In this document: positions 58,237-64,000 of the stretch, one piece after another
Layout of the letters: every line of letters starts with the position of its first letter
Position numbering within the stretch: position 1 is the stretch's first letter
Assembly (NCBI RefSeq): GCF_000143415.4
Contig: NW_003314293.1
Location: 129,670 to 193,669, forward strand
Direction: 5' to 3'
Length of the DNA stretch: 64,000 nt
Source: Selaginella moellendorffii
Taxonomy: Eukaryota > Streptophyta > Lycopodiopsida > Selaginellales > Selaginellaceae
Notes under the pieces: generated by a model
Databases searched by the model: none
Seen by the model: only the letters and a program-made list of their open reading frames with translations
Told to the model about the DNA's origin: nothing
Translations under genes and position numbers: made by a program

Positions 58237-59575
58237 ATGGCGGTCCAGTCGCGGCCAGCGGGCTTCCCCTCATTCGCTTCATCGCCCAGGCGCGATCGTC
58301 ACACCAAGGAGAGAATTCCGCGGAGTTTGCTCCAGCTCCAAAGCTCCACCGCCACGACGAGCGAATCAGCGGCAGCGCTGGAGAGACAAAACATTTGCAA
58401 GCTCTCGGCGCTGCTCAAGGACACCAATCTCCTGCCCGAGAGATACGTGATACCCGAGAGCCACCGCGCGCGATTGTCCCACGACGCCTTCCTCCCCGAG
58501 GTGGAACTCCCAATGATCGACTTTGAGACGTTAAAGTCCGGGGCTGGCACCGAGAGCCTCGCTCGCGAGGTTGGCAATGCCTGCCGCGATTGGGGGTTCT
58601 TCCAGATCGTCAATCACGGCGTCCCGGACGACCTGATCCAAGAGATGCTGCTCCATGCCGACCAATTCTTCCACCTCCCCTACGAGCAAAAGGAGAAGGC
58701 CGCGATCTTCCCAAGGCCTCTGGGCTACAATGGCCGCTACAAGGACCTGTCCTCGAGCGCGCCGTGGGTGGAAGCCATGGCAATGCAGCAAACTCCATAC
58801 TCCACCGTGGATGAGACGGTGGACAGAGTCTGGCCGGGAGAAGGCAATCCAAGGCTAAGGTGAGAGCCGCGAGATGATCGAAACTCTCGCTCGATCATCC
58901 AATTCTAACTTGATTCCTTTCGCCCATGATCCAGGAGAGCGCTGCGGAGGTACCACGCCGAGATGGAGAAGCTCGGGCAGAGTGTTGTCCAACTGATTGC
59001 CCTGAGCTTGGGCCTGGAGAGGAGAACCTTTAGCCGCCACTTCGAGGAGAGCTCCTCCACGTTCCGGTGGAATCACTACCCTCCATGCCCCTTGCCCTCC
59101 AAAGCTCTGGGCCTCCTCGCTCACTCCGACCCCTCCGCGATCACTATACTCCACCAGGATAGTGTCGGTGGTCTCCAGATACGAAAAGATGGCCGATGGA
59201 TCGCTGTGAAGCCACGGCCAGACACATTCGTGATCAACTTGGGCGATGTCTTTCAGGTATGATCGATCGATAGAATGATCTGTGCTATAGTTTTCGAAAC
59301 TTATAATGTCCCAATTGTTCTTCCAGGCCTGGACCAATGGAAGATACAAGAGCGTGGAGCACCGAGCGGTGGTGAACCAGAAGCAAGGGAGGCTCTCCAT
59401 GGTTTTCTTCTACGGCCCACAAGAGGATTACGTGATCACCCCCCCGGATGAGCTCATCGATGAAGATCATCCTCTGCGGTACAGGCCCTTCACTTGGGGG
59501 GACTACAGCGCCGCCAGGCTCAGCATCCCGGCGCACGGCAAGAGACACTTGGACGTCTTCGCAGGAGCCCTGTAA
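58237..59575 (+). CDS. 2-oxoglutarate/Fe(II) dioxygenase, DOXC class (gibberellin-oxidase-like)
   Basis: Three exons, join(58237..58859, 58935..59256, 59327..59575), 397 aa. The first ATG in frame is at 58237; nothing upstream is conserved. The N-terminal 50 residues are Ser/Arg-rich. The DIOX_N region has LPMIDFETL (91-99) and RDWGFFQIVNHGVP (117-130). The catalytic jelly roll carries WNHYPPCPLP (253-262), iron ligands His271 and Asp273 (HSD) and His327 (VEHRAVVN), and the 2-oxoglutarate-binding Arg337-x-Ser339. GGLQIRKDGRW, FVINLGDVFQ and NGRYKS are typical of DOXC enzymes, which include gibberellin oxidases and flavonoid synthases. The substrate cannot be assigned; gibberellin-oxidase-like is the closest fit by motif. 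Introns are 75 and 70 bp. Confidence 0.9.
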
Positions 59576-61665
59576 TGACAAGGAAGGATTTCTTCTTCTT
59601 CCTTTTCTCCATTCCTCCTCTTCTGGGTTGCGACTTCCGAGATTGTTGGAAGAGGAGCTGGTTTTATGATTATCGATCATCGTTTCACAGAGAGAAGAGA
59701 GAAAGAGGGGTGAGAAACGCGGAAAGCCATTTTTTGTAGCCTGTGGAAATAAAACACGTAAGTCCTTTTGCAGCGTCTTGGAAGAAATAGTCGTGTATAG
59801 TGTGTATAGTGAACTGCAAGACGCAACTCTTGCAACACTCAAGTTCCTTCTTCTGGATCTAGAAGAAGGAAGTTGAGTGTTGCAAGAGTTGCGCTACGCG
59901 GTGATGAACAAAGTGACCAAAGCTTATCCTTTGTCTCATGATGTTTGTTTGGATCATCAATTTCAACTCTTGGTCAGAATCCTCTTCCTCTTCTACTTCT
60001 TTGGACAAGGAGTTACCCACACGGAGTAGAGTTCTCAAACTTTTTTAGGTTGCGAGAGTGACACTGTCCCTGTGTCGTGGTTTCTAATGTTTCATGCCAC
60101 CTTTTGCTTTATAAAACTTCCCGAAAATCTTTACACTCTCCCTGCGTGTAGATCCTTGTCTACGATCATGGGGTTGACACGGAGAGAGGACCGAGAAATT
60201 GGAGAAGTTCTTACGGCACCCAAGACATGCCCGGCTCCACACTAAGCCCATGATTTAGAAACCGATCCCTCCTGGCAATAAGAAAAACAATTCGCCTCTG
60301 TTTGTGATACTCCCAGGGATTTGATACCTCTTGTTGTCACAAGTGAGGTGTTGCAGTGTCAAGTGTAGCATCAGGATCATGTGAGTGGGGTCAAATTTCT
60401 GTTCAAGTTCCCCTCTGTTTCTTGTTCACCTTGTTCCTCGCTGACCAGAAAAGAATTGAAAGAAAAATGTGCGGACTTTATACAGTCCCGATGACCTGCA
60501 TGTGCCAAGTGCCGGATCTCTGTTCGCAGTGCAGTGTACTCCCAAGAACCACTGCAAAAAAACCAAGGAAAACGATGGAAAAATCACTCTTTTCTTGGCC
60601 TTTTGGATTTCTATTCCGTCGACCCTGTTTGTTTGCTGCTGCTGCTGCTGCTACTGCATTCGTGCCGGTCCTTGACGACGACTCTCCATCCAAAGCAAGG
60701 AGAAAAGAAACATAAGACGAGCAGGAAAAGACTTGTAAACTCGTTGGTGTGTGTGGGAGCTTGCAGGGACCGTTTGTAATAATCCAAACTAAAAAACCTG
60801 TGCGCCACTCTACCAGTCTATAGACTCTAGATTCTCCCATCAACCGCAAGAAGCACGAATAATCAATCGGCCGCCTGCGCCAACTTTCCTCTTCCTGTCC
60901 CCCAGTTCTCTGGATTTGCTCACTCTTTCGTCGCCTTTTTTTTTTTTTTTGCTGCTGTTGAGTCAACACTGGAAGATGCCCCTTATAACTGCCTTCGCTG
61001 AGATCACCCAAGCGACCAAAAACTCTTTTTTTTTTGTTTCCTGCTCGAGTGGGAGCTGGAGTTTTGCCGTCAAAACCCCCATTCATTGTGCACATGGCCG
61101 GCTGCTGCTTGAACCCAGAAGTTGTATAAAGTACCTGAGACATTTTTTTTGCGGCTGCAATTGAGAAAACATGCTCTCCCACTCCGACACACGCACACCG
61201 CTTTCTTAATTTTCCTCTTTCTCCGCTTTTGCATTTCTTTTTCTCTCTCTTTTTCTCTCTTTTTTGCTTGTTTTCCTGTTCTTCGGTTCTAGAATACCAG
61301 AAAAAGGGGTAATTTTTGTGTGATTTTTTGGTCAACTTTGGCCTCTCCATAGCCGTGATTGACTCCCTATATCTAAGTATGATGACAGGCATGCCATATT
61401 CTCGGTCCGACAGTCCACCCAGAGAGCATCTAATGCTTGCCATGTGATCCACAAGCACCACATTGGTTTTAATTCATGATCTTCCAAAGAACGTAGAAAA
61501 TGTGTGTGTGGCTCTGAGTGAATGTAAGAGCTTTTGTCGAAGACAATCATTCGTAAACGGCCCCTCCACTCACTTACCTTAAATCTATTAGATTGTAAGA
61601 TCGTGGCAGCCCTAGAAATTTCTTGGCGGGGGGGTTTAGGTTTTTTCTAGCGCTAGGGCGGGGCG
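59576..61665. other. Intergenic between dioxygenase and NDC1-like gene
   Basis: About 2.1 kb. It holds a strong hairpin (59823-59892) and pyrimidine-rich tracts (60930-61280). A 327-codon antisense frame (61461 to 60478) matches no domain I know and is rich in Lys, Arg and Glu because it reads the complement of T/C tracts. Confidence 0.5.
59823..59892. repeat. Near-perfect 32-bp-arm hairpin
   Basis: Left arm 59823-59854, loop GGATCT (59855-59860), right arm 59861-59892. 31 of 32 positions pair. It starts 248 bp after the dioxygenase stop, so it may lie in its 3' UTR or just beyond. Confidence 0.9.
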
Positions 61666-63947
61666 ATGGCGCTGGGGTGTGCCGCTCTTGGATCGTCCCC
61701 GTGCGCCTCTCTTCCAGGTAATCTTGATCGATTCGCTGCGCTCTAGCGCCAAATGCTGGCTGCAGGAGCATCGCATTCCTTCGCCGTGGGGTCGAAATTT
61801 TGCTCGAGGCTCTGGTTCTCCGGTAAGAGTCGCTGTTCTTTTTTCTTGATCGGGTAGAACAGTGACGAAGCTGTCAATCCAGCTCGTCCTAGAGGAGGAC
61901 GCTTCCGCCGACTGCAGAGGTGGGAGAATTCTTCTAGAAGTCTTTTATTCGCGAGGATCAGGGCATTAAGTTCGAAATCTGCGGGGGGTAGCGACGATCG
62001 TAGCACGACTTCTGAGAAATCTCTCAATCCTTACGTCTGGTCCGACAGAAAGGTATGTGTTCCATTTCTTTCCACGTTGACAAAGTCTTTTCTTGCTGAT
62101 GTGTAGAGCCCCAGAATATGTATACTGGGTGGTGGCTTTGGTGGTTTATACACTGCCTTGCGGCTGGATTCTCTTGTGTGGACACCAGAAAAGCGTCCGC
62201 AGGTTCTCAGCCTTTATTTTCTGACCAGTTTTATGGCTTGCTTCCTCAAGGACGTTTCCTTTTCCAGATTTTACTTGTGGATCAATCCGAGCGTTTCGTT
62301 TTCAAGCCGATGCTTTACGAGCTATTGTCAAAAGGTTACGACTTCTCAGAAAAAAAAATTAAAAATGCCCCACATTTTTTCTCCTGACTCACGATGTGCA
62401 GAAGTTGATGTCTGGGAGGTAGCCCCACTATTTGCAGACCTCTTGGCGAGCACAACCATACGCTTTCTAAAAGACAATGTCAAATCAGTGTCACCTTTTG
62501 ATGCAGTTGCTGACGATAACAAGTCGTCACCATCTAGCATCGGTGGTAAGGTGTACCTTGAGAGCGGAATTCAAGTCGAATATGACTGGTAAGCTTCCAG
62601 TGTTCTCATCCTTTTTACTTTTTTTTTTTCAAACATTTAAACATCTGACTCACAGATATCAGGCTAGTATTGGCGTTGGGTGCTGAAACTAAGATGGATA
62701 TGGTTCCTGGAGCACTGGAACACGCCCTTCCTTTCTCGACTCTGGAAGATGCTCTCGTAAGCTTCGGTTTTCTTTTTGCTTTTTCTTTCGCCTTTTCCAT
62801 TTAGATTGCGTTTTTAGAGCCACTCATGCTTCTCACGTCTTTAGAGGCTGGAGAAGAGATTGGAAGAGCTGGAAAGGGAGCGGTTTGGTCCGAAGCAATT
62901 GCCCATAGATGTTGCTGTTGTCGGGTCCGGCTATTGCGGCATTGAGTTGTCAGCTACGGTTGCGGAGAGGCTTGGTGAGCGTGGTCGAGTGCAAGTGATT
63001 GATGTCAATTCAGAGATCTGCCCTTCAGCACCTACCGGAAACAGAGAAAAAGCTTCGAAGGTAAAAAAAAAAAAAGAAAAGGAGAGGACGCAAGTGTTCA
63101 GTCTTACTCATCAATTATTTTGCAGGTATTGTCATCTCGCAACGTCAAGCTGGAGCTGGGATATTTTGTAACTAATATTGCTCTCAAGGATTCCAACGAG
63201 CCAGAGAAAAAGAACAAGCGGGTGGTTCTCGAGTTAAAGCCAGCGAACTCAAGGAACACTCGTAAAGCCCCTCCCAGCACATTTCTGGAAGCCGACTTGG
63301 TACTATGGACGGTCGGAGGCAGAGCGTTGGTTCCGAAGGCCTTTCCTACAAACGGGCGTGGACAGACGGACACTGACGAGACTCTACGAGTAAAAGGACA
63401 CCCTCGCATCTTCGCGATTGGAGACTCCGCTGGTAACAAAGACAGCTCTGGAAGGCTGCTGCAAACAACAGCACAGGTCCTGACTCTTTTTTTCGCGCTC
63501 AAATAACGTTTTTTCTATGTAGGTCGCGCTTCAGCAAGCTGACTATGCCGGATGGAACTTGTGGGCCGCAATCAACAACAGGCCACTTCTACCTTTCAGG
63601 CTAGAAAGTTATTGTCCTACTCTTTTGTTCTGATCGTTTTCTCCAGGTACCAGCACTTGGGCGAGATGATGACGCTTGGAAGGTATAATGGTGCTGTTAC
63701 GCCCAGTTTCTTCGAAGATATCACGCTGGACGGTGTACTTGGTCATACAGGTAGAACATCATTTTTTTTCTTCCTGTTTACCATCGTTTTCTTTGAATTT
63801 CTTGCAGCTAGAAAGCTCGCGTATCTCTATCGCCTTCCCACAAACGAGCACCGTGTCAAGGTTGGAGTAAGCTGGCTAGCGAAATCGGCCGTGGACGCGT
63901 TCTCGTACGTCCAGGGTACGGTACTTAGCTTAGCCCAAAAATCGTGA
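61666..63947 (+). CDS. NDC1: NDC1-like type II NAD(P)H dehydrogenase (plastid/plastoglobule type)
   Basis: Twelve exons: join(61666..61717, 61766..61822, 61883..62052, 62107..62202, 62268..62334, 62402..62588, 62663..62756, 62845..63060, 63126..63476, 63523..63599, 63647..63750, 63808..63947), 1611 nt, 536 aa. The family reduces plastoquinone and prenylquinones and is needed for vitamin K1 synthesis. The first 90 residues are Ser/Arg/Ala-rich, like a transit peptide. The FAD motif GGGFGGLYTALRL is at 101-113, followed by LLVDQSERFVFKPMLYELL. The NAD(P)H motif VVGSGYCGIELSA has glycines 268, 270 and 273. WTVGGRALVP, ETLRVKGHPRIFAIGDS, AAINNRPLLPFRYQHLGEMMTLG and KVGVSWLAKSAVD are diagnostic. 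Exon 3 must use the acceptor at 61881-61882; upstream AGs give early stops. The intron after PLLPF(R) begins GC, not GT (63600). Confidence 0.93.
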
Positions 63948-64000
63948 TTAGTGGAAATTGTAATGATAATAATGTGAAGTTTAGGGCTTATTGGAATTTG

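Noticed and set aside
1-64000. CRISPR array, prokaryotic operon or phage features
   Set aside because: None seen; spliced plant genes and plant LTR elements make these unlikely.

Overview
The window looks like nuclear DNA of a land plant with a small, compact gene space, most likely a lycophyte of the Selaginella type. This is inferred from plant-specific genes (ribosomal P3, a plastid NDC1-like NAD(P)H dehydrogenase, an MRS2/MGT magnesium transporter), introns that are nearly all 45-65 bp, intergenic gaps as short as 66-113 bp, telo-box promoters, and repeat islands of nested LTR retrotransposons. I could run no database search.

Layout. 1-4.9 kb: a decayed DUF7869-type (transposon-related) gene with in-frame TAG stops, surrounded and interrupted by copies of a 22-bp palindrome. 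4.9-13.2 kb: direct and inverted copies of an LTR family whose LTR carries 6/12-bp tandem repeats. 13.2-17.4 kb: an old plus-strand LTR element inserted into that family, split by a solo LTR and an assembly gap. 17.4-20.5 kb: AT-rich DNA with a 0.7-kb foldback and an unexplained AT-rich 140-codon ORF. 20.5-28.3 kb: a gene island holding an aspartic protease (-), ARP2 (-, 15 exons), an MRS2-type Mg transporter (+), ribosomal protein P3 (+) and a broken TLC-domain fragment (-). 28.3-35.2 kb: rearranged fragments of a small secreted-protein gene, coding-like debris and AT-rich repeats. 35.2-52.6 kb: a nested retrotransposon cluster, in which a 7.3-kb element (39303-46566) sits inside another of the same family (35659-49466), itself inside a small TRIM-like LTR. 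52.6-64 kb: a second gene island with a novel secreted protein (+), a GDP-mannose epimerase pseudogene (+), a TTC5/STRAP homologue (-), a 2-oxoglutarate dioxygenase (+) and an NDC1-like dehydrogenase (+).

The genes do not form a pathway; they are ordinary single plant genes. The less ordinary content is the repeat biology: a retrotransposon family with two TSD-bounded copies whose 4-5 kb internal domain has no gag/pol-sized ORF (LARD-like), a stem-loop and CACGTG cluster at the PBS-proximal LTR end, a repeated 22-bp palindrome around a DUF7869 relic, a near-perfect 32-bp-arm hairpin downstream of the dioxygenase, and a small secreted-protein family with an intact copy and a scrambled copy.
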